Shown piece after piece: positions 24,747-34,137 of a DNA stretch of 64,000 nt. How positions within the stretch are numbered: position 1 is the first letter of the stretch; every line of letters begins with the position of its first letter. The notes under the pieces were generated by a model, which worked only from the letters and a program-made list of their open reading frames with translations, was not told where the DNA came from and made no database searches. The position numbers and the translations under genes are program-made. The stretch spans positions 2,388,501 through 2,452,500 of the forward strand of contig NZ_VIWV01000001.1 of assembly GCF_007829875.1 (NCBI RefSeq), in the 5' to 3' direction. This DNA comes from Streptomyces capillispiralis (GTDB lineage Bacteria > Actinomycetota > Actinomycetes > Streptomycetales > Streptomycetaceae).

Positions 24747-25319
24747 GTGGCAACACCCCCAGACGGTTCATCCGCGGGCAACTGGTCGTACGGCCCCGCC
24801 CAGGGCCAGAACGACGGTTCCCAGAACCGGTACGGTTACCCCTCCGCGCCACACCACCGGCAGCCGTACGCTCCGCAGGGCCCCGGTCCTTCGCCGTACG
24901 ACCAGCCGCATGCCCCACGCATCCAGCCCGTGCAGCCGCAGCGCCGAGCACCCGAACCGGCGCCCGCCGGGGCGTCGAACAATCCCCTGGTGCGCCCGTA
25001 CGCCATGACGGGCGGCCGCACCAGGCCGCGGTACCAGCTCGCCATCGAGGCGCTGGTGCACACCACCGCGCAGCCGCACCAGATGCAGGGGCAGTTGCCC
25101 GAGCATCAGCGGATCTGCAACCTCTGCCGGGAGATCAAGTCGGTGGCCGAGATCTCGGCCCTGCTGACCATCCCTCTCGGTGTGGCCAGGATCCTCGTCG
25201 CCGACTTGGCGGAGGCGGGACTGGTCGCCATTCATCAGCCCGGCGGCGACGAGAGCGCCGGCGGCCAGCCAGACGTGACACTGCTCGAAAGGGTGCTCAG
25301 TGGACTTCGCAAGCTCTAG
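24747..25319 (+). CDS. cvnC2: Conservon 2 DUF742 protein CvnC2
   Basis: A 190-residue DUF742 protein. Unlike CvnC1 it has an N-terminal extension of about 70 residues rich in Gly, Pro, Gln and Tyr before the conserved PLVRPYAMTGGRTRPRY block; the two-cysteine segment ICNLCREIKSVAE and the C-terminal half are the same. The start is GTG at 24747 behind GGAGGAGGAG. It ends inside cvnD2 (20-base overlap). Confidence 0.92.
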   Translation: MATPPDGSSAGNWSYGPAQGQNDGSQNRYGYPSAPHHRQPYAPQGPGPSPYDQPHAPRIQPVQPQRRAPEPAPAGASNNPLVRPYAMTGGRTRPRYQLAIEALVHTTAQPHQMQGQLPEHQRICNLCREIKSVAEISALLTIPLGVARILVADLAEAGLVAIHQPGGDESAGGQPDVTLLERVLSGLRKL

Positions 25320-25881
25320 CGGCGGTCCTTCCCGCTCCACCACCTCGGCGAAGATCGTGGTGGCGGGTGGCTTCGGCGTGGGCAAGACCACGTTCGTCGG
25401 GGCCGTTTCGGAGATCAACCCGCTGCGCACGGAGGCCGTCATGACGTCTGCTTCGGCAGGCATCGACGACCTCACCCACACCGGGGACAAGACCACCACC
25501 ACGGTCGCCATGGACTTCGGCCGCATCACGCTGGACCAGGACCTGATCCTGTACCTGTTCGGCACCCCCGGTCAGGACCGTTTCTGGTTCATGTGGGACG
25601 ACCTGGTGCGCGGTGCCATCGGGGCGATCGTGCTGGTGGACACCCGCCGTCTCGCCGACTGCTTCCCCGCGGTCGACTACTTCGAGAACTCGGGTCTCCC
25701 CTTCGTGATCGCGCTCAACGGCTTCGACGGTCAGCAGCCGTACAACCCGGACGAGGTCCGGGAGGCTCTGCAGATCGGGCCCGACACTCCGATCATCACG
25801 ACGGACGCGCGGCATCGTGCCGACGCGAAGTCGGCGCTGATCACTCTCGTGGAGCACGCGCTGATGGCGCGCCTGCGCTAG
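25300..25881 (+). CDS. cvnD2: Conservon 2 small GTPase-like protein CvnD2
   Basis: A 193-residue Ras-like protein with P loop GGFGVGKTTFVG, switch GTPGQDRFWF and NGFDG. It differs from CvnD1 only in a three-residue gap near the N-terminus and a few conservative changes. The start is GTG at 25300 within cvnC2. No cytochrome P450 gene (cvnE) follows, unlike some conservons. Confidence 0.93.
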   Translation: MDFASSSGGPSRSTTSAKIVVAGGFGVGKTTFVGAVSEINPLRTEAVMTSASAGIDDLTHTGDKTTTTVAMDFGRITLDQDLILYLFGTPGQDRFWFMWDDLVRGAIGAIVLVDTRRLADCFPAVDYFENSGLPFVIALNGFDGQQPYNPDEVREALQIGPDTPIITTDARHRADAKSALITLVEHALMARLR

Positions 25882-25917
25882 CGGGTCCGGCCTCGCGGCC
25901 GGTCCGATCCGCCTACG

Positions 25918-26075
25918 GGCCCGTACGGCTTTCGCCGACGGGCCCGTTCGCTGTTTGCCCTCCGGCCCGTTCGGCGGGGCCTGGGGGCCCGTTTTACCGC
26001 TCTGCGGGGCCCGCTTCGTCGTGGGGCGGGTGCCCGTTTGGGGCTCCCTGGGGGCCCGTTCGGTGTCGGGTGCGG
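25918..26075. repeat. Degenerate 22-23 bp tandem repeat, seven units
   Basis: GGCCCGTT or close variants occur at 25918, 25941, 25964, 25986, 26008, 26031 and 26053, always 22 or 23 bases apart, while the bases between differ. It lies in the non-coding gap after cvnD2. Confidence 0.7.
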
Positions 26076-26127
26076 GTGGGTGGGGGCTGGGCGCGCGGTT
26101 CCCCGCGCCCCTGGGCGGGGATGCGCG

Positions 26128-26158
26128 AAGAGGCCCCTCCTTCTGGGAGGGGCCTCTT
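26128..26158. terminator. Bidirectional terminator between conservon 2 and accE
   Basis: A perfect 13-bp stem (26128-26140 with 26146-26158), five-base loop, 15 bp from the accE stop and about 250 bp after cvnD2. Confidence 0.8.
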
Positions 26159-26172
26159 CTGTGGTGTCGGGG

Positions 26173-26367
26173 TCAGCGCCAGCTGTGCGGGGCGCGGAAG
26201 CCGCCCTCGCGCTCCAGGCGGCGCCAGCCGGCCCGTGCGCGGCCCCGGTGGGCCGGCGCCTCGGCGGACGGCTGGGCGGCCGCCCGGGCCAGCAGGAGCG
26301 CCGTCAGGGCGGCGACCTCCTCGGGCTCGGCGTGGCCCTTCTCGACGCGGATGTCAGGTGTGCTCAT
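26173..26367 (-). CDS. accE: Acyl-CoA carboxylase epsilon subunit
   Basis: A 64-residue protein with the shape of the actinobacterial carboxylase epsilon subunit: MSTPDIRVEKGHAEPEEVAALTALLLAR, an Ala/Pro linker, then GWRRLEREGGFRAPHSWR at the C-terminus. It joins and stimulates the biotin-carrier alpha and carboxyltransferase beta subunits. It follows accB by 35 bases on the same strand, the usual arrangement in Streptomyces. Confidence 0.92.
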   Translation of the reverse strand: MSTPDIRVEKGHAEPEEVAALTALLLARAAAQPSAEAPAHRGRARAGWRRLEREGGFRAPHSWR

Positions 26368-26402
26368 GGTTCTCAGTCTCCCTGGGAGAGATGTCCGCCG
26401 GG

Positions 26403-27986
26403 TTACTGCGGCGGGTTGCCGTGCTTGCGGGACGGCAGATCGGCGTGCTTGGTCTGCAGCATCGCCAGTGAACGGATCAGCACCTCGCGGGTCTCGGCGG
26501 GGTCGATGACGTCGTCGACCAGACCGCGTTCGGCCGCGTAGTACGGGTGCATCAGCTCGGACTTGTACTCCTTGACCATCCGGGCCCGCATGGCGTCCGG
26601 GTCCTCCGCCTCGGCGATCTGCCGGCGGAAGATGACGTTCGCCGCGCCCTCGGCGCCCATCACCGCGATCTCGTTCGTCGGCCAGGCGTACGTCAGGTCC
26701 GCGCCGATGGACTGGGAGTCCATGACGATGTACGCGCCGCCGTAGGCCTTGCGCAGGATCAGCGAGATCCGCGGCACGGTGGCGTTGCAGTACGCGTACA
26801 GCAGCTTCGCGCCGTGACGGATGATGCCCCCGTGCTCCTGGTCGACGCCCGGGAGGAAGCCGGGGACGTCCAGGAAGGTGAGGATCGGGATGTTGAAGGC
26901 GTCGCACATCTGGACGAAGCGGGCGGCCTTCTCGGACGCCTCGATGTCCAGCACACCCGCCAGCGACTGCGGCTGGTTGGCGACGATGCCGACGACCTGA
27001 CCGTCCATCCGGGCCAGCGCGCAGATGATGTTGCGCGCCCACCGCTCGTGGACCTCCAGGAACTCGCCGTCGTCGACGATCTCCTCGATCACCTTCGCCA
27101 TGTCGTACGGCCGGTTCCCGTCGGCCGGCACCAGGTCCAGCAGCACCTCGCTGCGGCGCTCGGCGGCGTCGGAGGACTCCACCCGGGGCGGGTTCTCGCG
27201 GTTGTTCTGCGGCAGCAGCGACAGCAGGTAGCGCACCTCGTGGATGCACGTCTCCTCGTCGTCGTAGGCGAAGTGGCACACACCCGAGGTCTCGGCGTGC
27301 ACATCCGCACCGCCCAGACCGTTCTGGGTGATCTCCTCGCCCGTCACCGCCTTGACCACGTCCGGCCCGGTGATGAACATCTGCGACGTCTCACGCACCA
27401 TGAACACGAAGTCCGTCAGCGCCGGACTGTACGCGGCACCCCCCGCACACGGGCCCAGCATCACACTGATCTGCGGGATCACACCCGAGGCCTTCGTGTT
27501 CCGCTGGAAGATCCCGCCGTACCCCGCCAGCGCCGAGACGCCCTCCTGGATACGGGCCCCCGCGCCGTCGTTCAGCGACACCAGCGGCGCACCCGCCGCG
27601 ATGGCCATGTCCATGATCTTGTGGATCTTCGTGGCGTGCGCCTCACCCAGCGCACCACCGAAGATCCGGAAATCATGGGCGTAGACGAAGACCGTACGGC
27701 CCTCGACCGTGCCCCAGCCCGTGATCACACCATCGGTGTAGGGCTTCTTCTCCTCCAGACCGAAGCCGGACGCGCGGTGCCGGCGCAGCTGCTCCACCTC
27801 ACGGAAGGAGCCGGGGTCCAACAGGAGTTCGATGCGCTCCCGCGCGGTCAGCTTGCCCTTGGCGTGCTGCGCCTTGGTCGCCTTCTCGCTCGGGCCGGCC
27901 AGTGCCTGGGCACGGATCTCGTGCAGTTCGGCCACGCGTCCGCGCGCGTCGGTGGGCTCACCCGGCGCCTCATCCAAAACGGTCAT
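26403..27986 (-). CDS. accB: Acyl-CoA carboxylase carboxyltransferase (beta) subunit
   Basis: A 527-residue carboxyltransferase moving CO2 from carboxybiotin to acetyl- or propionyl-CoA to supply malonyl- and methylmalonyl-CoA for fatty acids and polyketides. The two crotonase-like halves are intact, with the oxyanion glycines in MLGPCAGGAAYSPALTDF and AYGGAYIVMDSQSIGAD. The start is ATG at 27986. The biotinylated alpha subunit is not in the window. The Asp/Ile selectivity residue in the acyl pocket was not placed, so acetyl versus propionyl preference is open. Confidence 0.94.
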   Translation of the reverse strand: MTVLDEAPGEPTDARGRVAELHEIRAQALAGPSEKATKAQHAKGKLTARERIELLLDPGSFREVEQLRRHRASGFGLEEKKPYTDGVITGWGTVEGRTVFVYAHDFRIFGGALGEAHATKIHKIMDMAIAAGAPLVSLNDGAGARIQEGVSALAGYGGIFQRNTKASGVIPQISVMLGPCAGGAAYSPALTDFVFMVRETSQMFITGPDVVKAVTGEEITQNGLGGADVHAETSGVCHFAYDDEETCIHEVRYLLSLLPQNNRENPPRVESSDAAERRSEVLLDLVPADGNRPYDMAKVIEEIVDDGEFLEVHERWARNIICALARMDGQVVGIVANQPQSLAGVLDIEASEKAARFVQMCDAFNIPILTFLDVPGFLPGVDQEHGGIIRHGAKLLYAYCNATVPRISLILRKAYGGAYIVMDSQSIGADLTYAWPTNEIAVMGAEGAANVIFRRQIAEAEDPDAMRARMVKEYKSELMHPYYAAERGLVDDVIDPAETREVLIRSLAMLQTKHADLPSRKHGNPPQ

Positions 27987-28140
27987 GTAGTGACCTTACG
28001 AAGACGACCGCGAATTGCGAGCCGTCGACTCCTCACAGTCTCCGGAGCGTTTTCCTGGTACCAGTGAACAGAACCGGGGGCGCATACAGGCGTTCCAACT
28101 GCTCAGAGGGCGTCCGGCTTGTAAGGGTCGTACAAAGACG

Positions 28141-30480
28141 TCAGCTGAGAGCCACCTCACAGAGATGGCCGGAGCCTGCCACCCCCGGGGTGACGCGCAC
28201 GCGCAGCCGGCGGCCGGTTTGCAGGATTTCCACGGACTCGGGGGCCTTCGGCACACTCCGCACCGGGTGCTCCCAGACGATGTCCACCGGTTCACCCGTT
28301 CGGGTCGGGTCGCTCACACAGAGGGTAGCGGTACGCCCGTGCCGGCGGAGCAGCACGCTCGCCGGGGAGGCGGCGGTGAGGGGTCCGGCGGTGCCCGGCT
28401 GCCAGAAGTTGGCGGCGGTGAGGCCGAGCGCGGGGACCTCGACCGCCTGCCGGCCGGCGTCGTTGGCGAGGATCCGCAGCCAGTGGCGCTCGGCGGCGCG
28501 GCGGGTGACGTCGTGCCGGGTGGCGCCGGGCAGGAGCACGTAGGCGTAGCCGGCGTCGACGGGGTCGGTGCCGTGGTCCAGCCAGAGCGTCTGCCAGCGG
28601 CGGGTGCGGCGCTCGGTCGTACTCGTGGTGTTGATGTCGGACCAGGCTCCGGTGCGGTCCTCGCGCAGGGTGCGCAGGTCGCCGTCGAGGACGAGCCAGC
28701 CGCCGTGGCCCTCCAGGTGGGCCCAGCCGGGTCCGCGGGTGAGGGCGTGGGTGCCGGACTCCCCGAGGTTGCGGTTGTCGACGATCGTCTCGACCGGGAC
28801 GCCGTCGGCGCAGGTGATGCCGGCTCCGAGGCAGATCACCGCGTCGTCGGCGCAGAACCAGGACTTGCGGGCCTCCAGGGTCGAGCCGAGGCCCTTGAGG
28901 TGCTGGCCGACCGCCGCGTACTCGCCGTCGGTGGTGCCGCCGGTCCAGCGCACGTCCGGTCGCGGCTCGCCCCACTCGCCGCCGGCCCGGTCGGGCAGAC
29001 GGCGGGTGGAGACGGTGGTGCCGGGCAGCCGGTACCAGTCGACGGTGGGCCAGAACCAGTCCGTGTACTGGTCGCCGAGGCCGGGCGCCCACCAGGAGAC
29101 CATGCCGGCGCCGGTGTGCCAGCCGCGGGGGTTCTCGCCGTTGCCGCACTCGTAGTGGGCGATGCGGTCGCTCGCCATGGCGATGCTCACGGTGAAGCCG
29201 GGGCGGCGGTGCACGGCACGGTCCATGGCCGCGAAGAGGTGGTGGCCGACCGGTTCGGGCGCGGCGGGCAGGGGTGCGGCGGCGATGGCGTGCAGCCGGG
29301 CCAGGTCGGCCACGTCGAACTGGCGCGAGGTGAGGATCGGGGAGACGGTGTCCCGTTCGATCCAGCCCTTCACGCGCGCGTGCCAGCGGTCGCGCTCCGC
29401 GCGGCTCGCGGCTTCGGCGAGGAGTGCGATGGCCGCGATCAGTTGTCCGCCGTGGAAGTGGTCGGAGCGCATGACGTGCCGGTCGTCGTTCCTGAGGTGA
29501 CCGCGGCTGATGGCGCGGCCGTTGACGCCGTCCATCACCAGACCGTCGTGGATGAGCGGCGCGAAGGCGTGTTCCACGCTGTCGAGGACGGTCTGCCGCC
29601 GGGGGTCGGTGACCTCCCAGTCGGAGCCGGCGAGCAGCGCGAGGAGCCGGCCGATCCCGTCGAGCAGGACCTGTCCGTACGTCCCCGAGTAGGCGACCCG
29701 GGTGTGCTGGACGAACGAGCCGTCGGCGTGGAGCCCGTCGCCCTCGGTGACGTGGGGGAAGACCGGTGAGAGCGCGTCCCTGGCGAGGGCGATCCGCGCC
29801 GGGGCGCGGCCGAGGACGCCGCTGAGGGCGACGCCGCGGCACAGGTCGACGCGGTTGGCGCCGGTGGAGGTGCCGGAGTAGTCGGCGAGCGCGGAGTCGG
29901 GGACGAAGTGGCCGACGGCCGCGCAGGCCGCGGCGATCCGGTCGGGGCCCGCCTCGTCGTGGAGGGCGGCGACGATGTCGGTGAGCGGGCGCGGGCTGCC
30001 GATGCGCCACTCCCACCAGTTGCCGTACGGCGTGGTGGACGGGTGGTAGACGGTGGTCAGGAGGTGGTCGAGGCCGCGCAGGACGTCGGCGAGGAGGCCC
30101 GGGTCGCCGGTGAGGCCGGTGCCGGGCTGGACGTGGGCCCGGGTCATGGTCCACAGGCGGCCGAGGGCGAGGGTGATGCCGGCGGGCGGGTCGAAGGGGT
30201 GGCCGGGCCAGAGGGAGCCGGGGGCGGGCCGCATGGTGTTCCGGTGGGCGCGGGCCCGCTCGCCCGTCTCGGCCAGTCGCGAGGCGTACGGTTCGGCGGC
30301 CGGGTCGTACCCGGTGCCGAGGGTGAGGTCGAGCCAGCGCCGGCGGAGGGCGTCGTACGGGTCCGGTGCGGTCCCGCCGCCGGACGGGGGCGCCGCGCCC
30401 GCCCCCGACGCCGCGAGGACGGCGGCGGCGGTGAACAGCGCGCGGCGGGTGACGCCCGGCCGGATCCCTCTGGATGTCAT
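28141..30480 (-). CDS. Secreted polysaccharide lyase family 8 enzyme
   Basis: A 779-residue exported lyase, of the hyaluronate/chondroitin/xanthan lyase group. A Tat signal (TRRALFTAAAVLAASGAGA, residues about 10-30) opens it. The alpha-toroid domain has YGNWWEWRIGSPRPL (catalytic Asn, near 152) and DGSFVQHTRVAYSGTYGQVL (catalytic His and Tyr, about 255-270); the C-terminal half is the beta-sandwich. The start is ATG at 30480. It is the only secreted carbohydrate enzyme in the window. Its specificity cannot be predicted; xanthan- or hyaluronan-type activity is most likely. Confidence 0.9.
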   Translation of the reverse strand: MTSRGIRPGVTRRALFTAAAVLAASGAGAAPPSGGGTAPDPYDALRRRWLDLTLGTGYDPAAEPYASRLAETGERARAHRNTMRPAPGSLWPGHPFDPPAGITLALGRLWTMTRAHVQPGTGLTGDPGLLADVLRGLDHLLTTVYHPSTTPYGNWWEWRIGSPRPLTDIVAALHDEAGPDRIAAACAAVGHFVPDSALADYSGTSTGANRVDLCRGVALSGVLGRAPARIALARDALSPVFPHVTEGDGLHADGSFVQHTRVAYSGTYGQVLLDGIGRLLALLAGSDWEVTDPRRQTVLDSVEHAFAPLIHDGLVMDGVNGRAISRGHLRNDDRHVMRSDHFHGGQLIAAIALLAEAASRAERDRWHARVKGWIERDTVSPILTSRQFDVADLARLHAIAAAPLPAAPEPVGHHLFAAMDRAVHRRPGFTVSIAMASDRIAHYECGNGENPRGWHTGAGMVSWWAPGLGDQYTDWFWPTVDWYRLPGTTVSTRRLPDRAGGEWGEPRPDVRWTGGTTDGEYAAVGQHLKGLGSTLEARKSWFCADDAVICLGAGITCADGVPVETIVDNRNLGESGTHALTRGPGWAHLEGHGGWLVLDGDLRTLREDRTGAWSDINTTSTTERRTRRWQTLWLDHGTDPVDAGYAYVLLPGATRHDVTRRAAERHWLRILANDAGRQAVEVPALGLTAANFWQPGTAGPLTAASPASVLLRRHGRTATLCVSDPTRTGEPVDIVWEHPVRSVPKAPESVEILQTGRRLRVRVTPGVAGSGHLCEVALS

Positions 30481-30546
30481 GTCGGCGCCCTCCGCTGCCG
30501 TGCCCGGGAGGATCCTGCCCGCGCCGGGGCCCGGGGAGTCCGCCGC

Positions 30547-31401
<855 letters not shown>

Positions 31402-31719
31402 GAGTCGGTCTCCCTGCGCTGTTCGGTCCGCTCTGGTCTCGTGGTCGCTGCGGGTCCCCGTCATCCAGGACACCCCCACTCCGGTGCACCGCGCCAGCGC
31501 TGGGGGCCGCCCGCCCGGATCCGGTCCGCACGCGCCGTCCCCCGTCGGCAGGCGGGGCGGCGCGGCCGCCGGGGGCCGCGGGCCGCGCCGCAGGACCACT
31601 CCTGCGGGCCGCGCGATGCGGCCAGGCGGGCGTATGGGGGATACGCGGCCGGGCCCGCCGGGATACCAAGGGGGCACCCTTCCGTATCCGGTCCGTCCGG
31701 CCCCCGTGGCGAGGTCACC
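31402..31719. promoter_or_regulatory. Divergent promoter region of the SDR gene and hpnR
   Basis: 318 non-coding bases. GGGATAC occurs at 31638-31644 and 31660-31666, exactly 22 bases apart, and the inverted form GTATCC at 31684-31689; CGTAT-GGGGG-ATACG at 31631-31645 is itself an inverted repeat. These look like operator half-sites just ahead of hpnR. Confidence 0.4.
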
Positions 31720-33219
31720 ATGCGTCTGCTGCTCGTCCACCCGAGCGCCCTGATGTACTCCGAGATCTTCCTCCGGCTCGAACCGCTGGGCCTGGAGCGG
31801 GTGGCGGGCGCCGCGCGCGCGGCCGGTCACGAGGTCCGGGTCGTGGACCTCCAGGTGCTCGCTCCGCGCCGGCTGCGCGACGAGGTGCGGTCGTTCCGCC
31901 CGGAGGCCCTCGGCATCTCGCTGAACTACCTGGCGAACATCCCCGAGGCGATCGAGCTGGCCGCGCGGGTCAAGCGGGAGGTGCCGGACTGCTTCGTCTT
32001 CTTCGGCGGGCACAGTGTCTCGTTCGTCGCCGAGGAGGTCCTGGAGCAGGCGGAGGGAGCGGTCGACGCGGTGGTCCGCGGGGAGGGCGAGCCGGCGGTC
32101 GCGCCGCTGCTGGAGGCGGTCCGCGACGGCGGGGTGGAGGGGGTGCCGGGTGTCGTGACGGCGTCCGGGCGGGGCCCCGCCCCGCTGATGCTGCACGGCA
32201 TCGACGAGCCGCTCCCGGCCCGTGACCTGATGCGCAACCGGCGCCGCTACTTCATCGGCGAGCTCGACCCGTGCGCCTCCATCGAGTTCACCCGCGGCTG
32301 CCCCTGGGACTGCTCGTTCTGCTCGGCGTGGACGTTCTACGGCCGCAGCTACCGCAAGGCCTCGCCGGAGGCGGCGGCGGACGACCTGGCGGCCGTCCGC
32401 GAGCCGAACGTGTTCATCGTGGACGACGTGGCCTTCATCCGTCCCGAACACGGGAACGCGATCGCCGCGGAGGTGGAGCGGCGGCGCATCCGCAAGCGGT
32501 ACTACCTGGAGACCCGTTCCGACGTCCTGCTGCGTCATCCTGAGGTGTTCGAGCGGTGGGCGCGGCTGGGGCTGCGCTACATGTTCCTCGGCATGGAGGC
32601 GATCGACGCCGAGGGGCTGGACCTGTACCGCAAGCGGGTGAGCCCCGACGAGAACCTCAGGGCGCTGGAGACGGCCCGCCGGCTCGGCATCCAGGTCGCC
32701 ATCAACCTGATCGTGGACCCGGCCTGGGACGAGGAACGCTTCCGGGTGGTGCGGGAGTTCGCGCTGGCCGTGCCGGAGATCGTGCACTTCACCGTGATGA
32801 CGCCGTATCCGGGGACGGAGATCTGGCACACCGAGTCGCGCCGGCTCACCACCCGCGACTACCGGCTCTTCGACATCCAGCACGCGGTGGTGCCCACGAC
32901 GCTGCCGCTGGAGCGCTTCTACGAGGAGCTGGTGCGCACCCAGGCGGTCATCCACCGCAAACACCTGGGGCTGCGCACGGCGTTCGGCGCCGGGCGGGTG
33001 CTGGCCCGCAACCTGCTGCACGGGCAGACGAACTTCGCCCGCATGCTGTGGAAGTTCCACCAGGTCTACGACCCGCGCCGGCAACTCGCCGACCACGCGC
33101 GGCCGGTGCGGCACGAGCTGCCGCTGCCCCAGCGCCTCGACGTCGGCGACCGGCGCAGGCTGTACGTCCACACCCGGGGCGCGGCACCGGGCCCGTCGGC
33201 CCGCCGGGCGCCGGACTAG
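31720..33219 (+). CDS. hpnR: Radical SAM hopanoid C-3 methylase
   Basis: A 499-residue B12-binding radical SAM protein. Residues 1 to about 150 are the cobalamin-binding Rossmann domain (MRLLLVHPSALMYSEIFLRL, ISLNYLANIPEAIE); the radical SAM cluster is TRGCPWDCSFCSAW (CX3CX2C), followed by FIVDDVAFI and YYLETRSDVLLRHPE. The C-terminal QTNFARMLWKFHQVYDPRRQ matches the HpnR family as I know it, which methylates C-3 of hopanoids. The start is ATG at 31720 with GAGG upstream. No squalene-hopene cyclase or other hpn gene is nearby; the gene just downstream is a DMT exporter. Confidence 0.87.
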   Translation: MRLLLVHPSALMYSEIFLRLEPLGLERVAGAARAAGHEVRVVDLQVLAPRRLRDEVRSFRPEALGISLNYLANIPEAIELAARVKREVPDCFVFFGGHSVSFVAEEVLEQAEGAVDAVVRGEGEPAVAPLLEAVRDGGVEGVPGVVTASGRGPAPLMLHGIDEPLPARDLMRNRRRYFIGELDPCASIEFTRGCPWDCSFCSAWTFYGRSYRKASPEAAADDLAAVREPNVFIVDDVAFIRPEHGNAIAAEVERRRIRKRYYLETRSDVLLRHPEVFERWARLGLRYMFLGMEAIDAEGLDLYRKRVSPDENLRALETARRLGIQVAINLIVDPAWDEERFRVVREFALAVPEIVHFTVMTPYPGTEIWHTESRRLTTRDYRLFDIQHAVVPTTLPLERFYEELVRTQAVIHRKHLGLRTAFGAGRVLARNLLHGQTNFARMLWKFHQVYDPRRQLADHARPVRHELPLPQRLDVGDRRRLYVHTRGAAPGPSARRAPD

Positions 33220-33242
33220 CCGCCGCCGGGGGCTGCGGCGCC

Positions 33243-34121
33243 ATGGGGATCGCCGTCCTCGCCTCGCTCGCCGCCGGTGTCTGCTTCGCCGTCGCGGGGG
33301 TCCTTCAGCAGTGGGCGGCCGCGGCGCGGCCGGACGCGGAGGCGCTCACGGCACGGCTGCTGGGGCACCTGGCGCGCGACCGGCTGTGGCTGTGCGGGAT
33401 CGGGCTGGCGGTGGTGGCGTACGGGTTCCAGTCGCTGGCGCTGGCGTTCGGGCCGCTGAGCCTGGTGCAGCCGCTGATCGTCGCCGAGCTGGTCTTCGCC
33501 GTGCCGCTGTCGGCCCGGCTGCACCGGCTGCGGCTGGGCCCGCGCGAGTGGTCGGGCACGCTCGCGGTGGCGGCGGGTCTGGCGCTGGCCCTGCTCTCCG
33601 CCCGCCCGCGCGGCGGCGACCCGCGGGAGGCCGGTCTGCTGCCGTGGCTGCTGACCGTGGGCGTGGTCGGCGCCGTGGTGTGCGGTGCCCTCGCGGCCGG
33701 GCGGGTGCTGGCGGGTCCCTGGCGTGCCTCGGCGACGGCGCTCGCCGCCGGGGCGGTGATGGGCACCCAGTCCGTGCTGCTGGCCGCGACCGTGGACCGG
33801 CTGCGGCACGGGCTGCTCCCGGCCCTGGCCGCCTGGCAGACCTACGCCCTCGTGGTGGCCAGCGTGGGCGGGCTGCTGCTCATCCAGAGCGCCTTCCAGC
33901 AGGGCCCGCTCGCCGCGAGCATGACCGTCCTGGACGCGACGGAGCCGGTGGTGGCGGTGACCGTGGGGATGCTGCTCTTCGACGAGGCGGTCCGCACGGG
34001 CTGGCCGGTCTCCGCCGTGACGGTGGCGGGGCTGGCGCTGGTGGCGGCGGGGATCGCCGTCCTGGACACCTCACCGGTCATCGCGGCGTCGCACGGGCGG
34101 AGACGGGACGGCGGGGGGTGA
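33243..34121 (+). CDS. DMT-superfamily membrane transporter
   Basis: A 292-residue integral membrane protein with about nine or ten hydrophobic helices, mostly Ala/Leu/Val/Gly. The repeats LSLVQPLIVAELVFAVPLSARL and MTVLDATEPVVAVTVGMLLFDE correspond to the two halves of an EamA-type exporter. The start is ATG at 33243, 23 bases after hpnR, so the two are probably one transcript. The substrate is unknown. It converges on the glycosyltransferase gene with 16 bp between stops. Confidence 0.85.
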   Translation: MGIAVLASLAAGVCFAVAGVLQQWAAAARPDAEALTARLLGHLARDRLWLCGIGLAVVAYGFQSLALAFGPLSLVQPLIVAELVFAVPLSARLHRLRLGPREWSGTLAVAAGLALALLSARPRGGDPREAGLLPWLLTVGVVGAVVCGALAAGRVLAGPWRASATALAAGAVMGTQSVLLAATVDRLRHGLLPALAAWQTYALVVASVGGLLLIQSAFQQGPLAASMTVLDATEPVVAVTVGMLLFDEAVRTGWPVSAVTVAGLALVAAGIAVLDTSPVIAASHGRRRDGGG

Positions 34122-34137
34122 CCGGGGCGGTGTCCGG

